From: Pseudorasbora parva
Taxonomy: Eukaryota; Chordata; Actinopteri; Cypriniformes; Gobionidae
DNA length: 64,000 nt
Assembly (NCBI RefSeq): GCF_024679245.1
Contig: NC_090178.1
Location: forward strand, 50,921,962 to 50,985,961
Direction: 5' to 3'
Shown: positions 34,288-46,674 of the stretch, piece after piece
Layout of the letters: every line of letters starts with the position of its first letter
Position numbering within the stretch: the first letter of the stretch is position 1
The notes under the pieces: model-generated
Databases searched by the model: none
Seen by the model: only the letters and a program-made list of their open reading frames with translations
Told to the model about the DNA's origin: nothing
Position numbers and translations under genes: made by a program

Positions 34288-37200
34288 ACCTTTAAACTGA
34301 CCCACACCACCACACCTGACCCTAACTCTACCCTTAAACTGACCCACACCACCACACCTGTCCATAACTCTACCCTTAAACTGACCCACACCACCACACC
34401 TGTCCCTAACTCTACCCTTAAACTGACCCACACCACCACACCTGACCCTAGCTCTACCCTTAAACTGACCCACACCACCACACCTGTCCCTAACTCTACC
34501 CTTAATCTGACCCACACCACCACACCTTTCCCTAACTCTACCCTTAAACTGACCCACACCACCACACCTGTCCCTAACTCTACCCTTAAACTGACCCACA
34601 CCACCACACCTGACCCTAACTCTACCCTTAAACTGACCCACACCACCACACCTGACCCTAACTCTACCCTTAAACTGACCCACACCACCACACCTGTCCC
34701 TAACTCTACCCTTAAACTGACCACCACACCTGTCCCTAACTCTACCCTTAAACTGACCCACACCACCACACCTTTCCCTAACTCTACCCTTAAACTGACC
34801 CACACCACCACACCTGACCCTAGCTCTACCCTTAAACTGACCCACACCACCACACCTGTCCCTAACTCTACCCTTAAACTGACCCACACCACCACACCTT
34901 TCCCTAACTCTACCCTTAAACTGACCCACACCACCACACCTGACCCTAGCTCTACCCTTAAACTGACCCACACCACCACACCTGTCCCTAACTCTACCCT
35001 TAATCTGACCCACACCACCACACCTTTCCCTAACTCTACCCTTAAACTGACCCACACCACCACACCTGACCCTAGCTCTACCCTTAAACTGACCCACACC
35101 ACCACACCTGTCCCTAACTCTACCCTTAAACTGACCCACACCACCACACCTGACCCTAACTCTACCCTTAAACTGACCCACACCACCACACCTGACCCTA
35201 ACTCTACCCTTAAACTGACCCACACCACCACACCTGTCCCTAACTCTACCCTTAAACTGACCCACACCACCACACCTGACCCTAACTCTACCCTTAAACT
35301 GACCCACACCACCACACCTGACCCTAGCTCTACCCTTAAACTGACCCACACCACCACACCTGTCCCTAACTCTACCCTTAATCTGACCCACACCACCACA
35401 CCTTTCCCTAACTCTACCCTTAAACTGACCCACACCACCACACCTGACCCTAGCTCTACCCTTAAACTGACCCACACCACCACACCTGTCCCTAACTCTA
35501 CCCTTAAACTGACCCACACCACCACACCTGACCCTAACTCTACCCTTAAACTGACCCACACCACCACACCTGTCCCTAACTCTACCCTTAAACTGACCCA
35601 CACCACCACACCTACCCCTAACTCTACCCTTAAACTGACCCACACCACCACACCTGACCCTAACTCTACCCTTAAACTGACCCACACCACCACACCTGTC
35701 CCTAACTCTACCCTTAAACTGACCCACACCACCACACCTGTCCCTAACTCTACCCTTAATCTGACCCACACCACCACACCTGTCTCTAACTCTACCCTTA
35801 AACTGACCCACACCACCACACCTGACCCTAACTCTACCCTTAAACTGACCCACACCACCACACCTTACCCTAACTCTACCCTTAAACTCACCCACACCAC
35901 CACACCTGTCCCTAACTCTACCCGTAAACTGACCCACACCACCACACCTGTCCCTAACTCTACCCGTAAACTGACCCACACCACCACACCTGTCCCTAAC
36001 TCTACCCGTAAACTGACCCACACCACCACACCTGTCCCTAACTCTACCCTTAAACTGACCCACACCACCACACCTGACCCTAACCCTACCCTTAAACTGA
36101 CCCACACCACCACACCTGTCCCTAACTTTACCCCTAAACTGACCCACACCACCACACCTGACCCTAACTCTACCCTTAAACTGACCCACACCACCACACC
36201 TGACCCTAACTCTACCCTTAAACTGACCCACACCACCACACCTGTCCCTAACTCTACCCTTAAACTGACCCACACCACCACACCTGTCCCTAACTTTACC
36301 CTTAAACTGACCCACACCTGACCCTAACTCTACCCTTAAACTGATCCACACCACCACACCTGTCCCTAACTCTACCCTTAAACTGACCCACACCACCACA
36401 CCTGTCCCTAACTTTACCCTTAAACTGACCCACACCACCACACCTGTCCCTAACTCTACCCTTAAACTGACCCACACCACCACACCTGACCCTAACTCTA
36501 CCCTTTAACTGACCCACACCACCACACCTGACCCTAACTCTACCCTTAAACTGACCCACACCACCACACCTGTCCCTAACTCTACCCTTAAACTGACCCA
36601 CACCACCACATCTGTCCCTAACTTTACCCTTAAACTGACCCACACCTGACCCTAACTCTACCCTTAAACTGACCCACACCACCACACCTGACCCTAACTC
36701 TACCCTTAAACTAACCTACACCACCACACCTGTCCCTAACTCTACCCTTAAACTGACCCACACCACCACACCTGACCCTAACTCTACCCTTAAACTGACC
36801 CACACCACCACACCTGACCCTAGCTCTACCCTTAAACTGACCCACACCACCACACCTGACCATAACTCTACCCTTAAACTGACCCACACCTCCACACCTG
36901 ACCCTATCTCTACCCTTAAACTGACCCACACCATCACACCTGACCCTAACTCTACCCTTAAACTGACCCACACTACCACACCTGACCCTAATTCTACCCT
37001 TAAACTGACCCACACCACCACACCTGACCCTAACTCTATCCTTAAACTGACCCACACTACCACACCTGACCCTAACTCTACCCTTAAATTGACCCACACC
37101 ACCACACCTGACCCTAACTCTACCCTTAAACTGACCCACACCACCACACCTGTCCCTAACTCTACCCTTAAACTGACCCACACCACCACACCTGACCCTA

Positions 37201-37636
37201 ACTCTACCCTTAAACTGACCCACACCACCACACCTGACTCTAGCTCTACCCTTAAACTGACCCACACCACCACACCTGACCCTAGCTCTACCCTTAAACT
37301 GACCCACACCACCACACCTGACCCTAACTCTACCCTTAAACTGACCCACACCACCACACCTGACTCTAGCTCTACCCTTAAACTGACCCACACCACCACA
37401 CCTGACCCTAACTCTACCCTTAAACTGACCCACACCACCACACCTGTCCCTAACTCTACCCTTAAACTGACCCACACCACCACACCTGACCCTAACTCTA
37501 CCCTTAAACTGACCCACACCACCACACCTGTCCCTAACTCTACCCTTAAACTGACCCACACCACCACATCTGACCCTAACTCTACCCTTAAACTGACCCA
37601 CACCACCACACCTGTCCCTAACTCTACCCGTATCCC
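34288..37636 (+). repeat. 42-bp minisatellite, about 80 units
   Basis: The unit reads ACCCTTAAACTGACCCACAC then CACCACACCTGACCCTAACTCT, with GAC/GTC/TTC and AAC/AGC variants. Two units lack 9-12 bp (about 34711 and 36311). Variants recur in blocks, for example the order V-F-D-V near 34.5, 35.0 and 35.4 kb, indicating higher-order duplication. The plus strand is almost free of G. Because 42 is a multiple of three, frames of up to 780 codons exist on both strands; they are artefacts of the repeat. Confidence 0.96.
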
Positions 37637-38075
37637 ACCTCAGTATCAGCAAAAGTGCTTTACAGTACAATATGAACACAGTAAGTACATTGTACTTATT
37701 TTTTGGTGTAAGTACATAGTACTTAAGGCCACCTAATATAAAGTGGGGCCACATAATTGAATAAATTAAATTATTAAAGTAAACCAAATTAAACCAAAAA
37801 TAAGCTAAACAATATTCCCATAATGGCCCTAAGTTTAGGCTAAAAGGACCCATGTCTATTTGAAAGTTGAACTGTTTTGCAATATGAGTTTAACACAATA
37901 CAGGACTGAAGCTGCTGTGCATTGTTCTAGTGCAATATGCTGTTGAAATACAAGCATTTGCTGTGAACATTTACATTTTCTGTTTTTTTTTTTTACTGTA
38001 TTTGCTTAATGTCATTGTATAAAAAGAGGTTTAAATAAATACAAATCTTACAGACATACATGATTTGTATAATTT
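37637..38075. other. Interior of hAT-like element, AT-rich
   Basis: GGACTGAAGCTGCTGTGCATTG at 37901 resembles a SINE/LINE tail. TTTAAATAAATACAAATC follows. No gene. Confidence 0.4.
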
Positions 38076-39463
38076 TTAGTTCTGTGGTAAGATGACTTGA
38101 AGTGACTCGAAACTAAAATGGTAGGACTTTGGATTTGACTTGACACTTGTTGGCTTTGACTTCAGACTCGACTCGAGACTTGACTGATGTTTGACTCGAC
38201 TTGACTCGGGACTCGAGGGCAAAGACTTGAGACTTACTTGTGACTTGCATAACAATGACTTTGTCCCACCTCTGCGAATCTGCCTGAAAGAGGACGTGTG
38301 TGTATATTGTCCTAATGCATGGCGAGGAGGAACGTTTGAGTGCACAAAGACTCTCCAAGGATCACAGATGGAGAATCACAGAGATTCGTTGAGTCTTGGG
38401 GTCAGAAAGCCTTAAAAAAAATCAAACGACCCCTACATCACCACATGTTGTTTGGGTGGGATTCTCAAATCCTCCTTGATCATCCAGAAACAAACTCCAG
38501 CACATTCAGTGGTCAGACAAAACAGGGATATAAAGTACCCCATGCCCACGGCTAAAAATATCACTGGATCTTTAATGTTGTGGGCCTATTTTTTTGCTGG
38601 AGGTCCTGGACATCTTGTTCAGATACTGACACGGTTCATGAATTCACTGTCTCCTTCTGCCTGTGTTGTGTGGGGTTGTTGGAGGCGTGGTCACTGATTA
38701 CTCATCACTGATCACTCTCACTTGCTGCACCTCATTACCAGGCCCATATATTCCTGTGTCTCACTCAGTCTGTTGTCAGATCGTTGCAATGTGTCTTGTG
38801 GTTCCTGTGTGTTCGTGTTCTCATGGATTCTAGCAAATACCAAAAGATAAAAAAATCAAAACCTAATGGATTCTGCTAGAAATCTTATAATGGGCCGTGG
38901 TTGGATCTCCCATCAGGACAGCGATCCAAAACAAACATCAAAATCAACACACACATGTGTCACTGAGCACAAAATTAAGCTTCTGCCATGACATCCCAGT
39001 TTCCTGACCTGAACCCTATAGAAGATGTGTGGTTGAACTGAAGAGAAGATGTGTGGTTGAACTGAAGAGAAGAAGCTCCAGCATGGATCTGGGAATCTGA
39101 AGGATCTGGAGAGGTTCTGATGGAGGAACGGTCTCTGATCTCTGGTCAGGTGTTTTCCAAACTCATCAGTCATTATAGAAGAAGACTCAGAGCTGTTATC
39201 TTGGGAAAAGGAGGTTTCAAAAAGTATTTAATAAAAGGGTACAAACAATTGTGGCCAATGTGTTTTGGAGAAAAGCATTAATTTCATAATGTGATTTACC
39301 CCCCATTTCAATTGTTTTACTTTAATGAAAGGGTTAGATTTTTCAGATTTTTTTTAATTTTTTTTTAAAAAAAGATCAAAAGGATAAACAATGCAGATTT
39401 ATTTTTTACAGCCATATTTGATCATATTTACCAGGGGTACCAACAATTTTGACCACAACTGTA

Positions 39464-39466
<3 letters not shown>

Positions 39467-39537
<71 letters not shown>

Positions 39538-39540
39538 TAT
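39467..39540. repeat. (AT)n and (AC)n microsatellite
   Basis: About 57 bp of AT dinucleotides then a short AC run. It lies between two Tc1 elements that both use TA targets. Confidence 0.95.
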
Positions 39541-39541
39541 A

Positions 39542-41115
39542 CAGGTCCTTCTAAAATTAGCATATTGTGATAAAGTTCATTATTTTCCATAATGTAATGA
39601 TAAAAATTTAACTTTCATATATTTTAGATTCATTGCACACCAACTGAAATATTTCAGGTCTTTTATTGTTTTAATACTGATGATTTTGGCATACAGCTCA
39701 TGAAAACCCAAAATTCCTGTTTCAAAAAATTAGCATATCATGAAAAGGTTCTGTAAACGAGGTATTAACCTAATCATCTGAATGAACTAATTAACTCTAA
39801 ACACCTGCAAAAGATTCCTGAGGCTTTTAAAAACTCCCAGCCTGGTTCATTACTCAAAACCGCAATCATGGGTCAGACTGCCGACCTGACTGCTGTCCAG
39901 AAGGCCATCATTGACACCCTCAAGCGAGAGGGGAAGACACAGAAAGACATTTCTGAACGAATAGGCTGTTCCCAGAGTGCTGTATCAAGGCACCTCAGTG
40001 GGAAGACTGTGGGAAGGAAAACGTGTGGCAAAAAACGCTGCACAACGAGAAGAGGTGAGCGGACCCTGAGGAAGATTGTGGAGAAGGACCGATTCCAGAC
40101 CTTGGGGGACCTGCGGAAGCAGTGGACTGAGTCTGGAGTAGAAACATCCAGAGCCGCCGTGCACAGGCGTGAGCAGGAAATGGGCTACAGGTGCTGCATT
40201 CCCCAGGTCATGACACTTTTGGGCTACAGAGAAGCAGCACTGGACTGTTGCTCAGTGGTCCAAAGTACTTTATTCGGATAAAAGCAAATTTTGCATGTCA
40301 TTGGGAAATCAAGGTGCCAGAGTCTGGAGGAAGACTGGGGAGAAGGAAATGCCCAAATGCCTGAAGTCCAGTGTCAAGTCCCCACAGTCAGTGATGGTCT
40401 GGGGTGCCATGTCAGCTGCTGGTGTTGGTCCACTGTGTTTTATCAAGGGCAGGGTCAATGCAGCTCGCTATCAGGAGATTTTGGAGCACTTCATGCCATC
40501 TGCTGAAAAGCTTTATGGAGATGAAGATTTGGTTTATCAGCACGACCTGGCACCTGCTCACAGTGCCAAAACCACTGGTAAATGGTTTACTGACCATGGT
40601 ATTACTGTGCTCAATTGGCCTGCCAACTCTCCTGACCTGAACCCCATAGAGAATCTGTGGGATATTGTGCAGAGAAAGTTGAGAGACGTGAGACCCAACA
40701 CTCTGGATGATCTTAAGGCCGCTATCGAAGCATCCTGGGCCTCCAGAACACCTCAGCAGTGCCACAAGCTGATCGCCTCCATGCCACGCCGCACTGAAGC
40801 AGTCATTTCTGCTAAAGGATTCCCCACCAAGTATTGAGTGCAGAACTGAACATAATTATTTGAAGGTTGACTTTTTTGTATTAAAAACACTTTTCTTTTA
40901 TTGGTTGGATGAAATATGCTAATTTTTTGAGACAGGAATTTTGGGTTTTCATGAGCTGTGTTCCAAAATCATCAGTATTAAAACAATAAAAGACCTGAAA
41001 TATTTCAGTTGGTGTGCAATGAATCTAAAATAAATTAAAGTTTAATCTGTATCATTACATTATGGCAAATAATGAACGTTATTGTTCAATATGCTAATTT
41101 TTTCAGAAGGACCTG
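39542..41115 (+). mobile_element. Tc1-like element, near full length
   Basis: The left end CAGGTCCTTCTAAAATTAGC and right end GCTAATTTTTTCAGAAGGAC are inverted, with inner repeats AAATTAGCATATCATGAAAA and GAAATATGCTAATTTTTTGA. TA flanks both ends (39540-39541, 41116-41117). The unit is 1,574 bp, the size expected of a complete Tc1 element. It inserted into an (AT)n/(AC)n tract. Confidence 0.93.
39868..40837 (+). pseudogene. Tc1 transposase, one frameshift region from intact
   Basis: ATG 39868 opens a paired DNA-binding domain: a first helix-turn-helix (KTQKDISERIGCSQSAVSRH), a basic linker (KTCGKKRC) and a second helical unit ending near MGYRCC. The frame is lost at about 40208-40230, where the sequence looks shortened. 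The catalytic domain continues in another frame to TGA at 40837. The DDE residues are Asp at 40277 (in SDKS, where family members often have SDES), Asp at 40544 (HDLAPAHS) and Glu at 40649 (PIENLW), the last two 34 residues apart. It would cut and paste the element at TA sites; this copy is inactive. Confidence 0.9.
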
Positions 41116-41135
41116 TATATAGTGTGTTCTCAATG

Positions 41136-41312
41136 CCAAATGCTGAACAGTTAGTCGATGCGTTCATGAGCTCAAGGCTAGATTATTGTAATGCTCTACT
41201 GGGTGGTCGCCCTGCTCGCTTAATAAACAAACTCCAGCTGGTCCAAAACGCAGCAGCTAGAGTTCTTACTAGAACCAGGAAGTATGATCATATTAGTCCA
41301 GTTCTGTCAACA
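41136..41312 (+). pseudogene. L2-type LINE reverse transcriptase C-terminal fragment
   Basis: The frame encodes LVDAFMSSRLDYCNALLGG, then LQLVQNAAARVLTRTRK and YDHISPVL, the conserved stretch downstream of the RT core in L2/CR1-clade LINEs. It starts just after the Tc1 element and ends at 41312 in unrelated repeat sequence. A 5'-truncated scrap. Confidence 0.85.
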
Positions 41313-41319
41313 CTAACTT

Positions 41320-41500
41320 TGATCATAATGTTAGTGTCCCCAACTGAGCAAGCCAAGCCAAAGGCAACCAAAGGAACCGAAACTCCGTCAGGGCATGATG
41401 GAGAAAAATAAACCTTAGAGAAACCAGACTCAGTTCTCCTCTGGCCTATTAACACACAGTGATGATTATTATTCTGGACACCTTACAGCTCAGAATTATA
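41320..41500. repeat. Interspersed repeat scrap
   Basis: AGGCAACCAAAGGAACCGAA, CAGGGCATGATGGAG and ACCAGACTCAGTTCTCCTC resemble a common cyprinid repeat, fused directly to the LINE fragment. Confidence 0.45.
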
Positions 41501-41888
41501 TTAGATCAAAATATTCGAACGTTCGAGGTATCACGCAAGAGATAGTTTATTGAGGATGACGCATCGATTACACAAAAATATGAATATTTGAAAGATCGGA
41601 GTTATTGCGCAGGAGACGGGTTTATTGAGGATGGTATCAGGCAGCAAGCAGAGACAGACAAACATGCTCATGTCCCCTTTAGAGAACTGTACCGCCGGCT
41701 TGTAGTCAGTGATAGTCTAAAGTCATTGCCACAAACAGTGTGAGTCATTTAGGAGGTGACTGTTTAATTTTTGAGCATACAGCCTCTTTGCCTTCCTGAT
41801 CCTCCGGGACACATGTATCCTTGTTAGGCTGCAGTATTCCCAGATTTATGGGTGCTCTGATCAGGATTTTTGGGGCAGATCACTATTC
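41501..41888. other. Unassigned, with a diverged direct repeat
   Basis: Segments near 41512-41560 and 41580-41636 share the pattern of ATCACGCAAGAGATAGTTTA and ATTGCGCAGGAGACGGGTTTA, each followed by TTGAGGAT. Origin unknown. Confidence 0.4.
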
Positions 41889-42001
<113 letters not shown>

Positions 42002-42469
42002 CCTACTTAATCTAGCTTGAATAACTCTTTTTTTTTATTATTAAGCATGTCCTGCAGTTTAGCAACAGTAGACTGTACTTTACGACAATGACTGATCAAG
42101 CTGATTTGGATGCTAAGTTTGGGCTATTAGGGAGGAAAGAAAGTGCACTGCCGTGATAGAAAGAAATGCACTAAAATTGTACAGCCCTAGTTTCTTGTTG
42201 TCATTGCTGTAGTGTTGCTGTTGCTGCAATGTCTCCGCTCTCCACAAAGACATTGCAGATGTTTAGTCCATTAGAGACACCTGGTAGAGCTGACAGACCA
42301 CACAGCAAAATCTCCAGTGTCAAAATCTTGGTGTTAAGGACTCTTAGAGTAAAGAGTTAATTTTCTGGTGTTGAATTAACACTGCTAGTGTAAACCGCAC
42401 TCTCTGGCTGGTGAACATATTCAGAGTTAAATATCAATAACACTGACAGAGAGTATAGTCACATCCGGG

Positions 42470-43098
42470 ACATTTCGGCAGCGGAACAAGCTCAAGCCTC
42501 GAACTTTTTCTCACAGACGCCATTTTCTTTGCCTCGCGATGCGTAACATCAAGGAGGGGAAACGCTGATATTGCGTGTTTCATCCTATGGTTCCATCTCA
42601 TTTACGTATCCATTTTATAGCATTATATTGTTTTATAACTAGTTATGTGCTGTGCACGGTTAAACAGCTCTCATAGAGGCATTTTCGTTGACGTGATTCG
42701 GACGGAGCAGACCAGGCGGGTGCTTTTTCACAGGGAAACGCCATAATTAAGTGTTTTAGCTCATTTACAATATGTATTTTATAAAATGTTTATTTAACGC
42801 GATATTTAAATGCTCTGCACGCTTAAACGAAACAACCTTTCTCACATGCGGCATTTTCTTTGACTCGTGAGTGGTGACATGGAACTGACGACGAGGAGGC
42901 GGGTGCACGCCGCTTGCACGTTATAAGGGAAACGACGAAAGTAAGTGTTTAGCCTAATTTGCAACGTGTTTTTTTAATGACGTCGTTTAACGATATCTAA
43001 CGCTTTTAAAACGCGCCTAAACCTTTCTTACAGACTAGGCTTGTGACGCAGTTGAGACACGGAGTGTGCTTTTAACAGAGAAAACACCTAAAGTAAGT
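42470..43098 (+). repeat. Tandem 5' modules with splice-donor motifs
   Basis: Three to four diverged modules of about 160-200 bp share GCATTTTC(G/T)TTGAC, GGCGGGTGC, GGGAAACG and a closing AAGTGTTT. In the last two the closing motif is a consensus splice donor: GAAA|GTAAGTGTTT at 42941 and TAAA|GTAAGTGTTC at 43093. They may be alternative or duplicated non-coding first exons. CpG content is higher than around them. Confidence 0.5.
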
Positions 43099-43738
43099 GT
43101 TCTACACATATAATAATCTGTATAATTGCTGTATAATTATGTATTTATGTCTTGGAAAAATCACTGGCCTCACTGGTGAAGCAGCATCAAACGGGGGTTT
43201 CTAACATGCTTTCTCTTCCCCGTTATAGTTCATTCACCGAACTGTAATCTTATTGCACTACTTAATCTTTGTGTAACGTTATGATTTTTATTGGGTAGAA
43301 TTCCAGATTCAAAGACTCATATTACTAACAAAGGAAAGCTATTTTTTTGCGAAATCAAGTGACAAAGTTTTAGGCAGGATTGTTTTATGAACTTCTAAAA
43401 ATGTTGACCTAATTTGCTTTTGACCTGTCTCTGTCTTAAGAAGCATCATGTTCATCAGCTGCATCAACATTGATTTTTGACCACCCCCCTGGACTGAAAC
43501 CAAGGCTGACAGATGACCATGCTTTCTGTTCTGCAGCAAAAAGGTATGTTTAAGGTATAGAAAACTGTAGTGCTTTTCTTGGCAGATTATTGGTAAATAT
43601 CTTTAAGCACAGATATTGATCAATAATATTTATTTACAATAAAGGACAACTAAGGCAAAACGTGCATGCATCCCTCCATGGATGCTGGATCTTATACACT
43701 AGAGATCAACAGTGTGAGAAAGAAAAAGATCAATGTCT

Positions 43739-44766
43739 ATGGTGATGCACTTTTATGATGATAAATGCACTTTTATAATGGATACCTGCACTTATGATGA
43801 TAGATGCACTTTTATGATGATGGATGCACTTTTATAATGGATACCTGCACTTATGATGATAGATGCACTTTTATGATGATAGATGCACTTTTATGATGAT
43901 AGATAGATGCACTTTTATGATGATAGATGCACTTTTATGATGATAGATGCACTTTTATGATGATGGATGCACTTTTATAATGGATACCTGCACTTATGAT
44001 GATAGATGCACTTTTATGATGATGGATGCACTTTTATGATGATAGATAGATGCACTTTTATGATGATAGATGCACTTTTATGATGATAGATGCACTTTTA
44101 TGATGATAGATGCACTTTTATGATGGATTGATGCACTTTTATAATGGATAGATGCACTTTTATAATGGATACCTGCACTTATGATGATAGATGCACTTTT
44201 ATGATGATAGATGCACTTTTATGATGATAGATAGATGCACTTTTATGATGATAGATGCACTTTTATGATGATAGATGCACTTTTATGATGGATAGTTGCA
44301 CTTTTATGATGGATAGGATGCACTTTTATGATGGATAGGATGCACTTTTATGATGGATAGGATGCACTTTTATGATGGATAGATGCACTTTTATGATGGA
44401 TAGGATGCACTTTTATGATGATAGATGCACTTTTATGATGGATAGGATGCACTTTTATGATGGATAGGATGCACTTTTATGATGATAGATGCACTTTTAT
44501 GATGGATAGATGCACTTTTATGATGATAGATGCACTTTTATGATGGATAGATGCACTTTTATGATGGATAGGATGCACTTTTATGATGATAGATGCACTT
44601 TTATGATGGATAGGATGCACTTTTATGATGATAGATGCACTTTTATGATGGATAGATGCACTTTTATGATGATAGATGCACTTTTATGATGGATAGGATG
44701 CACTTTTATGATGATAGATGCACTTTTATAATGGATAGATGCACTTTTATAATGGATAGATGCACT
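43739..44766 (-). repeat. 20-24 bp minisatellite related to the 21-bp array, inverted
   Basis: Units such as GATGCACTTTTATGATGGATA are the complement of the array at 2632-4333. Unit length varies (20, 21, 22, 24 bp). It lies in the putative intron between 43543 and 44858. None of the family D element flanks are present here. Confidence 0.92.
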
Positions 44767-45391
44767 AGAGTCTGTGTTTAAAACTAATGAAACGTGTATA
44801 CTTTAAGACTGTTTAAAGTATTTCTTCATCCTCAAACTATATTTTGCTCGTTGCCAGCACACCTACCATATGACTGAAAAACAGAAGAACAACTCCACAA
44901 ACTGCAGACCAATACCATTGAAAGTGTCACTATTATTGGAGGACCAATACTTTTAGAATGGGTAAGTCATTCTTTCAGACTAAATATTTATGCAAAATGT
45001 AGGCTAATTATCACTAACTTTTGGTTAACGCTTGGATATGCCTTCATGTTTAAATGTATTGTTTTTGCTGTTTGTGTTTTTAGGAGAATTTCTATGATGC
45101 AGCAAGTAAAGGGTACCTGGCTTAGTGTTTGAAGGCTGTACAGACTAGAACCTGTCTGGAGATGGTACGATTTAACATATAACATGAGAGAGTCATGGCC
45201 ACAAACATCACATTTGTTGGTATTTGGCTAATAGAATTGAGTCAAACTAATTGTTTTCATGATTTGACAGGTATATATTTTCTGTTTGATTTTAGACTCA
45301 ACAGATTGGGAAATCACCTGCCCCCAACATCACAAAGTCAGGAAGAAGGGAACAAAAATCATTCCAGCAGATGACTAGTAAGTGAGATTTC

Positions 45392-46140
45392 TTAAGGGTT
45401 AGTTCACCCAAAAATGAAAATTCTGTCATCATTTACTCACCCTTATGTCGTTGGACACCCTTAAGACCTCCATTCATCTTCAGACACAGATGAAGATATT
45501 AGTGTTGAAATCCGATGGCTCAGAAAGGCCTTCATTGACACCTATATCATTTCCTCTCTCAAGACCCATAAAGGCACTAAAGATGTCGTTACAAAGCCCA
45601 TCTCACTACAGTGGCTATACAATCATTTTCTGAGGTGACGAGAATAGTTTTTGTGTGTAAAAAAAACTAAATAACGGCATGGCAGATTTCAAAACACCGC
45701 TTCATTAAGCCTCGGCGCATTTTGAATCATAGACAGTCCATGCAACTACCACTTTCAAGCCACAGAAATATATAAAGGTACATCATTAAAGTACTCCATG
45801 CAACTCCAGTGGTTTAACATACATTTTCATTTAACTATGCAAATGCCGTGTTTGCAAAATATATTTATATATATATATATATATTTTTTTTTATTTTTAT
45901 TAATGGAGTTGAGATTTTTTGAGCAAATAAAGCACTTGTTTCATAAAAATGAGGTTAAACCCATGGAGTCACATAGATCACTTATGATTTCCTTTGTACC
46001 TTTCTAGGCTTTGGAAGTGGAGGCTGAATAGGCTGTAAATGAAAGGACAGACATTTCTTAGATATTATTAAAAATATGGAAAAAAAGATGAAAAAAAGTC
46101 TTACGGGTTAAGAACAACATGAGGGTGAGTAATTTAATAA
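45392..46140 (+). mobile_element. TTAA-type DNA element, right end eroded
   Basis: Starts TTAAGGGTTAGTTCACCC and AATGAAAATTCTGTCATC, with GAAATCCGATGGCTCAG and GTGACGAGAATAG further in. It ends in AACATGAGGGTGAGTAATTTA without the last terminal bases. It sits in the last putative intron of the spliced unit. An AT/T tract lies at 45862-45890. Confidence 0.7.
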
Positions 46141-46668
46141 CAGAAGTAACTTGGATGAAGTAAGCCTTTAATGTACTTGGAAATCAGTCAATTCTAACCA
46201 AAATACTTTATTGGTTGAGTCACCAAAGTCCAAGATGATTGAACTTTTTGCACCATAAACTGACTGTATTTATAAAATACAACTAGTATTAATTGTAATT
46301 GGTCTGGTATTGTGTTGTTTAGGGAACCAGGATTCCAGAGTTGGATCTACACAGCTTTTCCTGCTCTGCATATGAAACCACAACTGAACTGTACTGTTAG
46401 CAACTGGACACAACTGATCCACAGATATCCTGCGACTGTTTTTTCATCTGCTGAATGTTGTGTTGACTCAAGTACTGCTGTTCTGTTGCAAAGTTGAAGG
46501 TACTGAACCAACTTCACTGACACAGGACATATATTCACTGACATGCAGGACTTGAAGTATTACACACTTATAAGCAGCTTTAATAGCTTATGAAAGAAAT
46601 GCATATATTATGCCTTCATCATTTATTTTAAAAGTTAACCTTCTGTGATGTAAATGGACTTGCTTGTA

Positions 46669-46674
46669 AATAAA
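46669..46674 (+). promoter_or_regulatory. Polyadenylation signal AATAAA
   Basis: It is followed by A-rich sequence and a T-rich TTTTTGCATTCTTTATTTTT element within 25-50 bases, a plausible cleavage and downstream-element layout for the transcript starting upstream. Confidence 0.5.

Larger units (their letters stand above)
31860..38275. mobile_element. hAT-like element, 6.4 kb, non-autonomous
   Basis: The ends CAGAGGTG...CACCTCTG are inverted. The 8-bp target duplication CGAATCTG is exact (31852-31859 and 38276-38283), and removing one copy restores the Tc1 reading frame. Subterminal regions on both sides are rich in GACTCGA/GACTTG motifs (31880-32010, 38090-38245), the kind of repeat hAT transposases bind. 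No transposase is present. Most of the interior is a second hAT-like element and a 42-bp minisatellite. Confidence 0.9.
31695..39180 (+). pseudogene. Tc1 transposase, interrupted and decayed
   Basis: ATG at 31695 opens a 55-codon N-terminal segment with a helix-turn-helix pattern (RKTPKALKIPISTIRAIIKK), cut by the hAT-like insertion at 31859/31860. The rest resumes at 38284, where TAA follows after about ten codons. Downstream, core motifs lie in shifted frames; a DLNPIED-like box near 39008-39026 marks the last acidic residue. A 24-bp duplication sits there (39021-39044, 39045-39068). About 170 bp of foreign sequence at 38650-38815 interrupts the middle. Not functional. Confidence 0.85.
31304..39461 (+). 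mobile_element. Tc1-like element split by a 6.4-kb hAT-like insertion
   Basis: The terminal repeat begins at 31304 (CAGACGTGGTCAAAATTGTT) and ends at 39461 as its complement (AATTTTGACCACAACTG). TA lies outside both ends. Repeats inside each end (GGCCACAATTGTTAGCAC at 31499, CAATTGTGGCCAATGTG at 39244) also pair. Removing the insertion at 31860-38275 and one 8-bp duplication leaves about 1.73 kb, a normal Tc1 length. Confidence 0.92.

Noticed and set aside
34288..37636. Interstitial telomere
   Set aside because: CCCTAA occurs once per 42-bp unit but is not repeated as a hexamer array, so it is not telomeric DNA.
34141..37853. Several ORFs of up to 780 codons on both strands
   Set aside because: All are readings of the 42-bp array; both strands being open in several frames is a property of the unit.
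46312..46497. 61-codon ORF at the last exon of the spliced unit
   Set aside because: It begins inside the presumed intron, and the frame arriving from the previous exon is different and ends at 46373.
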